Shown here one piece after another: positions 1 through 10,550 of a DNA stretch of 64,000 nucleotides. Under the pieces are notes generated by a model. The model was not told the origin of the DNA. It ran no database searches and saw only the letters and a program-made list of their open reading frames with translations. The stretch comes from Gnetum montanum (lineage: Eukaryota > Streptophyta > Gnetopsida > Gnetales > Gnetaceae). The position numbers and the translations under genes were made by a program. The stretch's first letter is position 1. Every line of letters starts with the position of its first letter. The stretch spans positions 290,833 through 354,832 of the forward strand of contig MNCI01025128.1 of NCBI GenBank assembly GCA_015680685.1. The letters run 5' to 3'.

Positions 1-1
1 T

Positions 2-1726
2 TATATCCATTGTGCAAGTCGTAGCATTGTGGGTGCTCAGCTGAACTACACCACCTCCGAAAAGGAGTTGATGGTGGTGGTGTTTTCCTTGGATAAATTT
101 CGGCACTATGTGCTTGGATACAAGGTGTTTGTGCACACAAACCATAGTGTTATCTGGTTCTTGATGAACAAACCAACGATGAGCCCCCACAGAATCCGGT
201 GGCTGGTGATTCTTCAGGAGTTTGATCTTACCATGGTAGATTAGAAGGGGATCGAGAATGTGGTTGCTGACCACTTGTTTCGGTTACGATGGGATGACGT
301 AGAAGAGGAGGAGCCCTTATTCAACTAGTTTCTAGATGAACTCCTCTTCACAGGCGTGGTTGATCCTCAAGTACCCTTGGTTCAACTGCATCCTCACATA
401 CCTCACAACCGAGGAGCTGCCTAAGGAGTGGAACCATCAGTAGAAACAACAGTTTCTCCATAAGGCCATGTGTTTCATGGAAATCAATGACTAGCTTTAC
501 AAGGTGTGCGCAGATGGCCTAGTTCGATGGTGTGTCCCTGATGATGATACACTACGTGTCCTCCAAGATGCTCATGAAGGCCCTTGTGGGGCCACTATGC
601 TGGATGCCAAACGACCATTAAAATCCTGCTTGCAGGGTATTACTAGCCTACACTTTTCAGGGACGCAAAATGGTTTGCCCACTCCTGCGAATGATGCCAA
701 AAAGATGGTGGGATGACGACACGGTGGGAGGGACCTCAATAGTGAATCTAGCCACTGGAACCCTTCGACATATGGGGTATCGACTTCATGGGGCCCATCA
801 CCCCCTTGTCAAACAGAAAGGCATACATCATCGTAGCTGTGGACTACTGTACAAAGTGGGTAGAAACGACAGTCGTCGTCCATTGTTCTTCTAACACTAC
901 CACACGATTTGTCCAACAACAAATTGTCAACAAGTTTGGAGTGCCACGTACACTCATTTCTGATAATGGAACTCACTTCAAGGGTGTCACTTTTCGAAAA
1001 CTCATGCAACGCTTAGGGGTAACACATAAATTTACAACACCCTATCACCCCCAAGCCAACGGGCAAGCCGAAGTTACCAATAGGGAGATCACCAAGATCC
1101 TTACCCAAACCATCAGCAAATATAGGAGGGATTGGAGTACCAAACTCAACGATGGCCTATGGGCCTATCGCTCCAGTTGGAAACTTCCTGTAGGGTATTC
1201 TCCCTATGAGTTAGTGTATGGAAACTTGCCAACGCTTCCAATCCAAGTAGAACTTTGGACACTATCCATAGCCAGTGACCTCGGCCTTGACTTACTGCTA
1301 GCACAACGTAAACGACTAATCAATTTAAGTGTGCTAGATGAGAACCAATTAGTGGCCCTGTCTTCAAATGAAATCCACAAGGCCTATAACAAGAAAGGAC
1401 ATGATCTTAGGATTCGGAAGGTCACATTTAGGTGTGGAGACAAGGTGTTGTATTGGAACCCCTCACATGTATCAAAACTAACCAAGTTTCAAACACTGTG
1501 GGAGGGACCTTATATTGTCTCTGAAACCTTCCTATTTGGGGCCTTACTTATCCACAAACCTGAGGACCCCACCAAAACACAGTTAGTCAACCGCGAACAA
1601 CTAAAACCTTTCCATGAACTCCATGCACCCAATGCCACCACCTCATCATCACCCGGTCGACCACGTTCCATTTTTCGCATCTCCTCCTTTCCACCCAGTC
1701 GTGGGGGAGATCGTCATCCCTGCTGA
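2..1726 (+). pseudogene. gypsy pol 3' end: RNase H and integrase relic (element A)
   Basis: This frame carries the RNase H domain (about 2-300; TTSEKELMVVVFSLDKF, then LQEFDLTMVD) followed by a stop at 242. The integrase zinc-binding region lies at about 504-716, with frameshifts. The integrase core reads open from 788 to 1726. All three catalytic acids are visible: Asp in DYCTKWVE, Asp in LISDNGTHF and Glu in NGQAEVTN. The C-terminal part has the WEGPYIV GPY/F-type motif and no chromodomain, which suits the Athila/Tat branch. In the family this enzyme inserts the cDNA. Stops and shifts between RNase H and the zinc region show it is dead as a polyprotein, although the last 312 codons are intact. 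Confidence 0.9.
1698..1710 (+). promoter_or_regulatory. PPT-like purine tract at integrase end
   Basis: AGTCGTGGGGGAGA overlaps the last codons of integrase. It closely resembles the true 3' polypurine tract before the LTR (AGTCGTGGGGGTA). The same tract sits at this place in elements B (about 26241-26255) and C (about 40568-40583). A role in plus-strand priming is inference. Confidence 0.5.
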
Positions 1727-1745
1727 TCCATTTCACTCCACCCCT

Positions 1746-1860
1746 TACCATTTTTACACTTTTTTGTTTCACACTTTTTTTTGTACACTATTTTTTATTT
1801 TACACTTTTTGTTCTATACTTTTTTGTTTTACACTTTTTTTTTCACCATTGTTCCTACGT
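1746..1860 (+). repeat. U-rich tandem tract after integrase
   Basis: Just after the integrase stop lies a T-rich tract built from imperfect units like TTTTGTTTTACAC. Equivalent tracts, read on the coding strand, follow integrase in element B (26155-26215) and element C (40435-40530). Its position and conservation suggest an RNA-level role such as a splice polypyrimidine region or 3'-end element, but simple slippage expansion is possible. Confidence 0.6.
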
Positions 1861-3279
1861 TTGTGAATTCTTTGAACATTTTTTCCTTTTCTTTACTTAT
1901 TTTTTGTTTCTTTGTGTATATTTCCTTTTTCGTGTAATTGCTAATATGTCGTCGTATTGTCTTTAGGCATCTGGCGTAGTCAATTTTCATACGATGGGTA
2001 CTGTAATAGTCTTCCTCGTTATCTGGCTCCCGCCATTGCATGGTTATCCTTGGATTCTACGTTTTTTTCACTTCATAAACTCGGTAGTGAGTCCACGACA
2101 TTCACCCATTCAACCACTTCATGGTTTTCCTTCTGTTAGTAGCATGCAACCCCTTCACTGAAAAACATTTTAATTAATGTGTGACTTGTGTAGTTCCCAG
2201 ACTCGGGGATGATCCACTGGTTGAATTAGGTGTGACTTCAAGGGGAATGCTTTATTCATCATTCTGTTTTGTTCCCTAGGTTGTTGGTGTGCCCTTACGG
2301 ATTTCCTACCACTCCAAGTTTCTCTCTCCACGGAAGCTTCTGGGCAGTTCGACCTTGCATGGTGTGGTCCTCATTAAAAATATGCAAAAAATCAAAAACA
2401 AAATAATATGAGGATTCAAAGAATACCCCTTGGTCGAATGCATGTGCCCACGCATGGGTCTTTGCATGGTGTGGTTCCCCCTGACAAGAGAAAAAAAACA
2501 AATAATCACCTGGTGGGAATTCAAAGCACACTTCTTAGACTGCCTCTAATGGGTTACAAGCACTAGTTATAGGACTTCCTTGGTCCCCTCTAACTTCATC
2601 TTGTTTTCCTTCCTTCTTCTCATGTTTACTGGAGTGGTGGTTCTCTATGGGGTCATTCTTGCTTCCTTGGGGGATGGCTGGGACTTTGTCTATTACTGTG
2701 ATGTCACTAACTGCGGATGGTTTTGGGTCTGACCTTAGGAAAGGTTCTACCAGATCACCTAACCACACTCGCACATGGGGTTTTATGTGACCAATGATCG
2801 AAATTTCCATCCTGTTGTCTGTCTATCTACCCATTTCTCTCCATCACTCCCCTCATTGCCCATTTTATGTTTTGTAAGTTTTCATGATCTCCTTGGATTT
2901 CTCATGTCTTGGTGGGCTCTCTGGGTTTGGAGTCTTAACTGGCCAACACCACTTCTTGGCGCCTGGGCCCATAGACCTTGGTGTTGAGGGTATGCAGGGG
3001 CTATGAAGGTTATTGCCTGCTATGGGGAGGACCCACCTGCATGTTCCTGGTTCCACTTGTTACGTCTCCTATCCTTTGGATTTCTTGGTTGATTCTTTTC
3101 CATGCCCCATCGTTTGATTTCTTCCTCGCGGAGTTCTTTTTGTATCTTGTTCTCTGATTTTTTGTCTCTTTTTCTTGCTCAATTACCTTCCTCATATCCT
3201 CAGCCATGACTGGGCGTCTCACGCGTTTCAACCGCCCTAATTTGGCTTTTCAAATTCATCATTTCGGGTTGGTCAACAG
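1861..3279 (+). other. Non-coding spacer of element A
   Basis: No protein domain is recognised here. The stretch is homologous to 24706-26154 of element B in the opposite orientation, including two GCATGGTGTGG motifs (near 2356 and 2464). Element C retains a related GGTGTGGTTCTC motif near 39970, so parts of this spacer are shared between families. Short open frames on both strands are not conserved and were not called. Confidence 0.6.
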
Positions 3280-3370
3280 GTGTACAGCATTGCGTATACA
3301 GCACCCTGTATACGTAGTGCCTACGTATACGCGGCCCCATCGACATAGTGCCTAACCCCTATATATACAC
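3280..3370 (+). promoter_or_regulatory. Internal LTR-like promoter ahead of ORF2
   Basis: Several GTATAC palindromes (GCGTATACAG, TGTATACGTA, ACGTATACGC) and GGCCCCATCGAC precede a TATATATA box at about 3360-3367. The same layout occurs in element B (24640-24705). The palindromes resemble those in the U3 of this family's LTRs, so this looks like a second promoter upstream of ORF2. Promoter activity is inferred from motif and position only. Confidence 0.5.
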
Positions 3371-3520
3371 CCATTGCACTTTGCAATTTTCATCATTTGG
3401 AGTCCAAATTGAGGGGAGTTTTTGCCAGTTTTTTTGCCTAACCCTTCCCAACGCGCCTACATTCCATTGCGTGTCCGCATCAACCGATCCTTGTCCTTTT
3501 GAGCACTTGGAGGTATGCTC

Positions 3521-3539
3521 TTAGTCGTGGGGGGGATGG
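3521..3539 (+). promoter_or_regulatory. Second internal PPT-like tract
   Basis: TTAGTCGTGGGGGGGATGG almost repeats the 3' polypurine tract that precedes the LTR at 6862-6877. It is conserved in element B (24477-24493) and element C (39181-39200). It could be a central plus-strand priming site or the scar of an ancestral 3' end. Confidence 0.55.
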
Positions 3540-3736
3540 TGCTTTTGTGTAATTAATTAATTAGTTAATTAATTGGTTAATTATGAAAAATTTGGCCCTA
3601 ACCCATAAATTAGTGCTCTGAAAGACTTAACGGTGTGCTTGTGCCAATAACATAACTTGGTCAAACTGAGAAGGTATATACGGACCATCTTAAGCTACTT
3701 ATGAACGGTCTAACGGGTGGTTATGTTTAATTGCAG

Positions 3737-6634
3737 ATGGCACCCAAGGGATGAAGGACTATCACAACCAAGGGATAAGCATCCACGCACGGGAAGGGGA
3801 TGAGGTGTGCAACCGCTAGAGCATGCGGAGGGCTCTCATGCAACTGGGCCTTTCCACGAAAGACCTGACATGGAATCTGTTCATCAGATTTCCGAAGAGG
3901 AAATTTTTGGTGAGAAATTGCTCAGGGATGAGACTCCTAGGATAGCACCATGGCTTGAGGTCACCCTGACCTAAGCCTACCTTGATGCTATCATGCCACG
4001 TGAGATGCAACGCATGGTCCTTCAAGAGCTAAATTTTGGACCATTCCTCGAGAACGTGCTAGAAGAAGTAAGGCTCTAACTGCAGCACTCCCCAATGTGG
4101 CCAATCATCACAACCAGTGGTGGATGGTACTTAGGAGAAACTTATCTCTTCTGGACGAATCGAAAACCAGGGTCTAGAGTAAGAATCAAAGACATTTATG
4201 TCTCTTACTCTTCGGAGGCAATAGCGTAGGCTCTAGGGTTGCCCGAAACTGGGGAAGATGTGGTGGAAATTCCAAAATAGGCTGATCCAGAGGTAAAGGT
4301 GGAATGGACCAAATGGTGCTATGGAGTAGAGTGAAAAGAATTTGGCTCCTTGACCATGGCAGAGAGAGTGTACTCAAAGATCGCGTCTTACCACTTGAAT
4401 CCAATAGTAAGACCTAGTAAAATCACAGCCTTCTCCGCTCGTGCGTGTGCCACCTTGAGTGGGAAATTTCCCATGAGTCTTCCACAGCTACTATTTTTGG
4501 AGATTGAAAAGAGATTTGCTGAGAACAAACATGGAAGACAAGCTCTCCCCTTTCCCTACCTAATCCAAAAGTTGTGCAAACGGGCAGGGATAGCACGATA
4601 TTCCAATGATGTAGTCTGGCGTGCCCCAATTGCCTCCTGGCGAGAGATGATGAAAGATAAAACTCCCGCTACCACACAGATAGAGGAGGAGCAGAAACCA
4701 CCTCCACCACCTGCACAAACAACGCAGCCGAGCTCACAAACCATGATAGAATACATCTGCGAGATCTAGAAAATGCTCTTGAGCCAGCAAGAGCAATCCT
4801 GAAAGACTAGTGGAGGAGAAGACCCTTCAGTCTATCACCTTGCCATGAGCCACCTGGAGCAAGTGGCTCAATCAGTTAGCTTGCTTGAAAGGGTAGGGTC
4901 AATATTCTTCGTCGCCCGAGCATAAGTTCCAACCAGAACAAATCCAAGCATTCGAGATGTATCAACCTCAACCCAACAGTTATTCCTCGAAATCTCAGGG
5001 AATGCTGCTACCTTCTCAATATGCTTGGAAGATGGTGAAGAGGCGACGGTCCTGGTGATGCAGCACCAGGGACAGGAAGTTACAGCTGAAGTGGTTGCTG
5101 ACACAATTGCTACGGCTCTTAATGCACCGGCAGCACTTGTACCAAACATTCATGGACTACAAGATGTACAAGTGTTTGCTAGAACTTTGCATAGCAAGAT
5201 TAATGCAGCCCAACACAAAGAGTTGTTGCACTGACTGGTGGGAACCAGGCAACCGCTTCTGGATATCTTTAACCTTCCAGACAACATTACTACAACCCAG
5301 TCGGAGTTGCTTTCGGCAAGGGGCAAGAGCCTCGTTTTGGAAGGGCAACTTGAAGTTGCTCAAGTTGCGTGTTAGCACTTGGCAACTGAGGTAGCTCAAT
5401 TAAGAGCCTAGCTTGCCGATCCAGCCATCCTCAACTGCGAAATCACCAAAGATGAAGCTTTTCAACAGCTTCAACTTAAACTTTAGGTCATTGAGGATGT
5501 GCGAGAGACGACGATCTTTGACAAGTCCATGGTAGACGCCCGAGCATATCGCTTAGACAAGGACTTGACAAAGGTTCGCTAGGAGAATGTGCAGCTAACC
5601 GCGGAGGTTCATCACCTATGCAATATTGGTGCAGAGAATGAACACATGAAAAATTTTATCCACCAACAGTAGGAGGAGCTAGCCAGGGTGAATACTGACA
5701 TAAGAAGGTTGGCTGCTGAAAATCAAAATCTGTCAATGGAGGAGGTTCGGGCATTGCGATAGAAGTCTGTAATTGAAATTGCTGCTTGGAAGAACGAGGC
5801 CCTAAAATTTGAAAAAGTCAAAAATCATTATAGGGACCAAGTGGGATTGCCGAAGGAGGTAAATGAGAAGCATATTCAAGTCACCAAAGCTAAGATGAAC
5901 CAAACGCTCCAAGAGCTCCAAGAGGGAGGCGATGCATGGCAACCTATCTTCGATGGGTTNTGCTCCAAGAGCTCCAAGAGGGAGGCGATGCATGGCAACC
6001 TATCTTCGATGGATTGAATGACTACAATAAAGCTGAAATTTGCCTAAAGGAGTTGTAGATTGAGGAGATGATAGAATACATGGAGCTTTCCAACCTTCGA
6101 TATGCAAACCTAGCTATGCTCACAACTGAGAGACTGCAGTTAGAGTTAGAAAAGCAAGTGGCCACCTCGTATTCCCTATACAAGGGTGAGTTCCAGGCAC
6201 ATAACGTGACAAAACAAAAGCTGGCAACGGCAAACGTGGAACTTGAGGTCCTCCGCACAAGCTTTGAAGGACAACGTACAATCACAGAGGACCTGGGTCA
6301 TAGAATGAATGACTACCAGTAGCTGTAGGCATCAATTTGAGCATTCGACATTGAATGTAAGCAGTTCACAGCCTGGTTTGTCAACCTAAAAGAACTCCTT
6401 TTGGTGCTGCCATGCCCTTGGGAGGTTCCAGTTCCAGCACACATTGGAGAAGCTGCCTGGACAGTGAACGATTCCAGAAGCAAAGAAGAAAAAATGAGGG
6501 CTCTCATGGAGGCTTTCTGGCTACCTCCAGAAGTTGCAGCTGCTGTAGGGAAACTATCATCTGTGCTGCCACCAACGCATAGGCCAGAGGCTGGAGAAGG
6601 TTCATCAGAACCACCACCCCCAGGGATGGTGTGA
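3737..6634 (+). pseudogene. ORF2 relic: plant transposon-protein-like domain plus coiled coil
   Basis: The start is ATGGCACCC directly after TTGCAG, a 3' splice-acceptor-like context. The end is the stop after PPPPGMV. About 960 codons are recognisable despite many stops and shifts. From about 4100 to 4590 the frame resembles the 'putative plant transposon protein' domain (Pfam PF20167 by memory): VRIKDIYVSYSSEAIA, then GLPETG, then PFPYLIQKLCKRAGI. A KPPPPPAQ linker follows near 4690. From about 5400 to 6330 the sequence is heptad-rich and charged, and reads as a long coiled coil. The tail is proline-rich. The biochemical role is unknown. Its place matches the extra ORF of Athila elements, but no signal peptide or membrane segment was recognised, so an envelope role is not supported. 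Confidence 0.7.
5907..6013. other. Assembly join: single N with duplicated flanks
   Basis: A single N at 5960 is flanked by two near-identical copies of about 53 bases beginning at GCTCCAAGAG. Both copies encode the same coiled-coil residues, and element B has the stretch once. This is best read as two unmerged contig ends, not a biological duplication. Confidence 0.85.
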
Positions 6635-6861
6635 TCATCTCCAGCAATTTTGTGCATCATCCTACACAACAGAGGCTCTAGGACTAGCGAGGTGTTCAAT
6701 TTTGTCTCTGAATACCGCCATTTTTGTAACTTGTCCTCCTTTGTAACTTAGGCACTTGGTTAAATTCATGTTTTGTCATGTGTGTGTCATGTATGTGTTT
6801 TAGTTATGTGTGTTGTAAATAAGAATCCATACCTTCCAAATTGTAAAGTAACTCAATTTTT

Positions 6862-6877
6862 CTTAGTCGTGGGGGTA
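6862..6877 (+). promoter_or_regulatory. 3' polypurine tract of element A
   Basis: CTTAGTCGTGGGGGTA lies directly upstream of the LTR TGATGA start. The same sequence abuts the 3' LTRs of B, C and D. In the family this RNase H-resistant tract primes plus-strand DNA synthesis. Confidence 0.85.
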
Positions 6878-7834
6878 TGATGAAGTGTCATTTAGTCGAT
6901 GCGTTGACTTGGCTGTGTATACGAGGCCACATATACATGGCTGCGTCAACACAGGCCCATCGACGTAGCCTTCCTGCGTCGACGTGGCCCCGTTTACGCA
7001 GCCGCCTATCCCAGCCTATAAATAAGAGGGCCTTCCACCTCATTTAGGCACCTTTTCAGTTAGTTGTAGCAAAGCTCTTGCAGTTTGTTCTCGTAGGAGA
7101 TAGAATATTTTCCAAGTGCTGTAGTAGGTGTAAAAAAAGTGATCGGCTCTCTATTCGAACGTTGATGTATCTGAGCCCATTGACGTGACAACAATAAAGA
7201 TGAACTATTCAAGCATTCCTTGCAGCATTTGGACTTAGCTATTCTATGCATTCAATAGTTTAATATGTTTATGCTTTATTAGTTACTTGTTAATTACTTA
7301 AGTTTTTGTTATTATGATTTCAATTGCTATTGTTCATTCGTAGTTCTTAAAGGCCATAAGTACGACCATCTCGAATGTAACTCAAACACTTGGTAAACCT
7401 AGTGATGCTTAACGTCTGGTAACCTAGAAGTGTTAGGAGATGCTTAGAATGTGCTCGGAAGATAGGACCGAATACTTATGTTAGGAATAGTTAAGATTTA
7501 GATTAAGATANTCGAATACTTATGTTAGGAATAGTTAAGATTTAGATTAAGATAATCTTAGATTAATTAATATTCTAGCCTTACTTTCCAAGATAATTAG
7601 CCATCCAAAAAGATAATTAAAAAGCTATAAAAATCATTAGCCTTAGTCTCACTTAACCATCATAAACAGAACCTCATAAGTGAGATTAGGATGACAACGA
7701 CCGTTCTAACCCAAGGTTTCACTGGTTAGAGTCTAGTGTATGTTAAGTGCTTACAGTCTGCAGATTTCGACCGAGTCACGCGTGAATGCTCGTGATTCGT
7801 ATGGTTTGGCGTAGGGGTACCTAGTCGCTCATCA
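6878..7834 (+). repeat. 3' LTR of element A
   Basis: The LTR runs from TGATGAAGTG to CGCTCATCA, with TG/CA ends and a TGATGA/TCATCA terminal inverted repeat. U3 holds degenerate palindromic CGTATACG/CGTCGACG motifs (about 6895-7010). A TATAAATAAG box is at 7017-7026 and an AATAAA signal at 7193-7198. A single N at 7511 is flanked by about 50 duplicated bases, so the 957-bp length is slightly inflated. Confidence 0.93.
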
Positions 7835-7859
7835 CTTGGTCTAATGCATTCAGTTGTAT

Positions 7860-9860
7860 CAAAAATCAATCATTTTCTATGACTATGCTAGGGAAACCTA
7901 GGGACTACACCGAGCCAGTGTAGTTCTAGTTGATGCCTAACATAGTCCACTTGAAATCCTTGAATCAGTTAGTCATAAACTCAAATCCACCTTTGGAGAT
8001 CTTAGAACCTTGACTAACCAAGTATGGAAGCAAAAAAATTTTATTTTTCAACTCAAATACAATTTTCCAGGAGTGACTACGTTGGGCCTACTCAGGCACT
8101 AGTGGTGGTTAGTGTAGTCCATCTAGAAAGCCTTGAACAACTTATTTCCTAGTCTAACTCACCTCTTGAGAACCCCAAAACATCAGAGAACTAAAGACTA
8201 GGTCAAACCTTACCAATTCTTTCCATTTTTGAAATGTCTACATATTAACTATGCTAATGGAAAATTGGGACTATGTTGAGCTACCGTAGTCCACCAAAAA
8301 TTATCAAAATCCACCATGAATCAGTCAAATCAACCTCTGGTAAACCCTAAAATCCATTTTAAGCCTCTTTGACCACAAAACTTGCATTTTTTCATCATTT
8401 TTGATCATTGTAGCTTTGATTATGCTAGGGAAAATTTGGACTATGCTAGGCCAGCGTAGTCCCTACCAGGGCCCAGCATAGTCCATGAAAAATTGACCAA
8501 AAATTGCCCAAAAATAACTCAAATCCATTTCTAGTAAAACTTCGGCCTTGCCAAAACCTATTGTGACCATGAAAACCTCTATTGTCCATCCCCAAAGTGT
8601 TAACTACACTGAAGAATGAGGGGACCTTGTTAGGCCAATGTAGTCATTGGTGCTACCTAGCATAGTGCATCTTTTGGGGCTCAAACCTAGTAAAATGCAA
8701 CCAATGGAACAACGTTTTTAGCTATAGGACCTTGCTAGGACACATTGAGACCATTGGATCTTGGAGTTAAGCCAAATTTCACAATTTTTTAGTCTTAAAA
8801 CCTTAACTATGCTGAGGAAAATTGTGACTACATTGGGCTAGCGTAATTATTGTCAAGCCTTAGTGTAGTCCACTCTAAGTGATCCAAAATTGACAATAAA
8901 AGGACTAAACCCACTTTCAATGAATCCTAAAGCCTCACCAAAGCCTGTCTAGCCATGAAATTCATTTTTTTCATTATTTTTGACCATTAAAATCATGAAT
9001 ATGCTGAAAGATGGTGTTACTACATTGGGCCAATGTAGTCACTACAAGGGCCCAGTGTAGTCCACATAAAATTACTCAAAATGGCCAAAATAGCTCAAAT
9101 TAACTCCCAGAAAGTCCAGAACCCTATAGAAGTGTGCCCAAATCTTGGAACCATGGGAAACGAGCCAAGATTCATCCTTTTTCATCATGTTTCCATCCTA
9201 GTCCCTCAACTACATTGGGAACTGCATGCCCAATGTAGTCACAAGGTATTTGATGATTCAAGACCCAAACAGGCACCAAAACTAGCGATTTTGACACTAA
9301 AACCCTAGCTAATAGCACTAGTGAACCCAGAAGCTCATTAGCATGGTCCATTGAGCTTCAAAACTTAACAAAATCCATTTCCCATTCATGAGTACATTAA
9401 AGAAGTTGGTGACTATGTTGGGTTAGCACAGTCACAATAGGAATGGAAAATGTGGTAATAACAATTAGTAAGCAACATAGAATAGTCCAAAACTGACTTA
9501 GAATGCCCAAAACCTTGCCCCCATGTTACTGAATTGCAATTCCACTTTTTTTCATCCCTGGAAACCCCATGAACTCATCTATTCCTTATGACTATGCTAG
9601 GGCTTGCTAATCTAGTGTAGTCACCATTATAAACATTCTTTTTAACCTTTTGGAGGATCAAAATAGTGCCAAAACTTACAAATCTTTAATACCTACCCCT
9701 TGCACTAGTTTTCTGAACCATTGGGAGCCCAAAAGTGATCATATTGAGCTTGGGAAACTACCTTTGAATGTTGACTACGTTGGAGAATGCATGACTATGC
9801 TAGGCCAACATAGTCACCAGTAGGAACTAGCATAGTCACAAAGAAAAAGTGTCAATTTTA
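7860..9860 (+). repeat. Diverged ~190-bp tandem array (element E)
   Basis: A motif of the type GACTATGCTAGG...CCAGCGTAGTC recurs at about 7878, 8073, 8246, 8420, 8607, 8807, 8998, 9190, 9405, 9585 and 9773. That gives roughly eleven units spaced 173-215 bases apart. Each unit contains an imperfect inverted repeat of the GACTACATTGG / CCAATGTAGTC type. Between motifs the sequence is diverged but shows recurring AAAT-rich blocks and phrases like CCAAAATC. Related motifs reappear after the pol relic at 15190-15540, so the array probably belongs to the untranslated part of the Tat-like element. No protein domain was found. Confidence 0.65.
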
Positions 9861-10550
9861 CTTCAAAATAGCCTTGGAATGATTCGCTTATGTGCCCAAA
9901 CTCTCTTGGCAACTTGTAGCCCCCATATCATGGCCTGCTAAGGCTTAAAATTAGCAAAATCTAACCCTGTTTGATAAGTATTATCTAAGTTTTACCACAT
10001 GTATTCCATTATGATGGATTTGGCCTTCTTTCATGGAGTTTTGACCTTATTTTGCATTGTTGGCCATTATTATCATGAATCAACCTCATATTTGTTTCAT
10101 CACATTTATCTTTGTTTTCACTACTATGGCCTCTATTGCCCTTTTTCCAACCTTTGATTGGTGTTAATCGATGGGGTTTGACTATTGTTGACCATCATTT
10201 GACATCATGTAGCCATGCCCTGCCATGGCCTTGAACTGGCAACATGGCTTGTTAGGGCCTAAAACTGGTCTATTACAACATTGTTTTCCATATTTGACAT
10301 TATTTTCCATGTTCTCATGATGTTTCAACTTATTTTGACCTTCATTTAACTTTGTTTGGTCTTCATTCCATATAATTTATCTTCACCTACATCTTATAGC
10401 CTTAGTTAATCTTGTTCTCATTTTGATTGACACTGGGATAACATGTGTTTGCATATTTACTAAGGCATTTTATATCATTTTAAGCATTATTTACTCATTT
10501 TTACCCAAGTGCCACTTAATGTGCTTATGGTTGATATGTAGGTTTAGAGT
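9861..10550 (+). other. Non-coding leader of element E
   Basis: AT-rich sequence with loose repeats of TTGACC and of CCATGGCCTTGAACTGGCAAC. The latter phrase recurs after the pol relic near 13995. No gag or protease was recognised where a complete element would carry them. Confidence 0.4.

Larger units (their letters stand above)
1..7834 (+). mobile_element. Athila-like Ty3/gypsy retrotransposon A, 3' part
   Basis: The window opens inside the RNase H domain of an LTR retrotransposon, so its 5' LTR, gag, protease and RT lie outside. Visible in order are RNase H, integrase, a spacer of about 2 kb, a second 3' ORF, a polypurine tract and the 3' LTR. Element B is the same family complete on the opposite strand and confirms this order. 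Athila membership is inferred from B and C, whose RT has the QRRLNP and FMDDF motifs and whose PBS matches tRNA-Asp. Athila elements are known for an extra ORF between pol and the 3' LTR. The 5 bases after the LTR (CTTGG) would be one copy of the target duplication, but the other copy is not in view. Confidence 0.9.

Noticed and set aside
3737-6634. Retroviral envelope gene in element A/B
   Set aside because: The position fits the env-like ORF of Athila elements, but no signal peptide, transmembrane segment or cleavage motif was recognised, while a plant transposon-protein-like domain and coiled coil were.
9081-9308. A 75-codon frame in the tandem array
   Set aside because: It lies across the ~190-bp repeats, is not repeated in phase in neighbouring units and shows no domain.
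7860-9860. CRISPR-like array of palindromic repeats
   Set aside because: The units are about 190 bp, strongly diverged and sit in plant retroelement DNA. There are no short identical repeats with unique spacers and no Cas genes.
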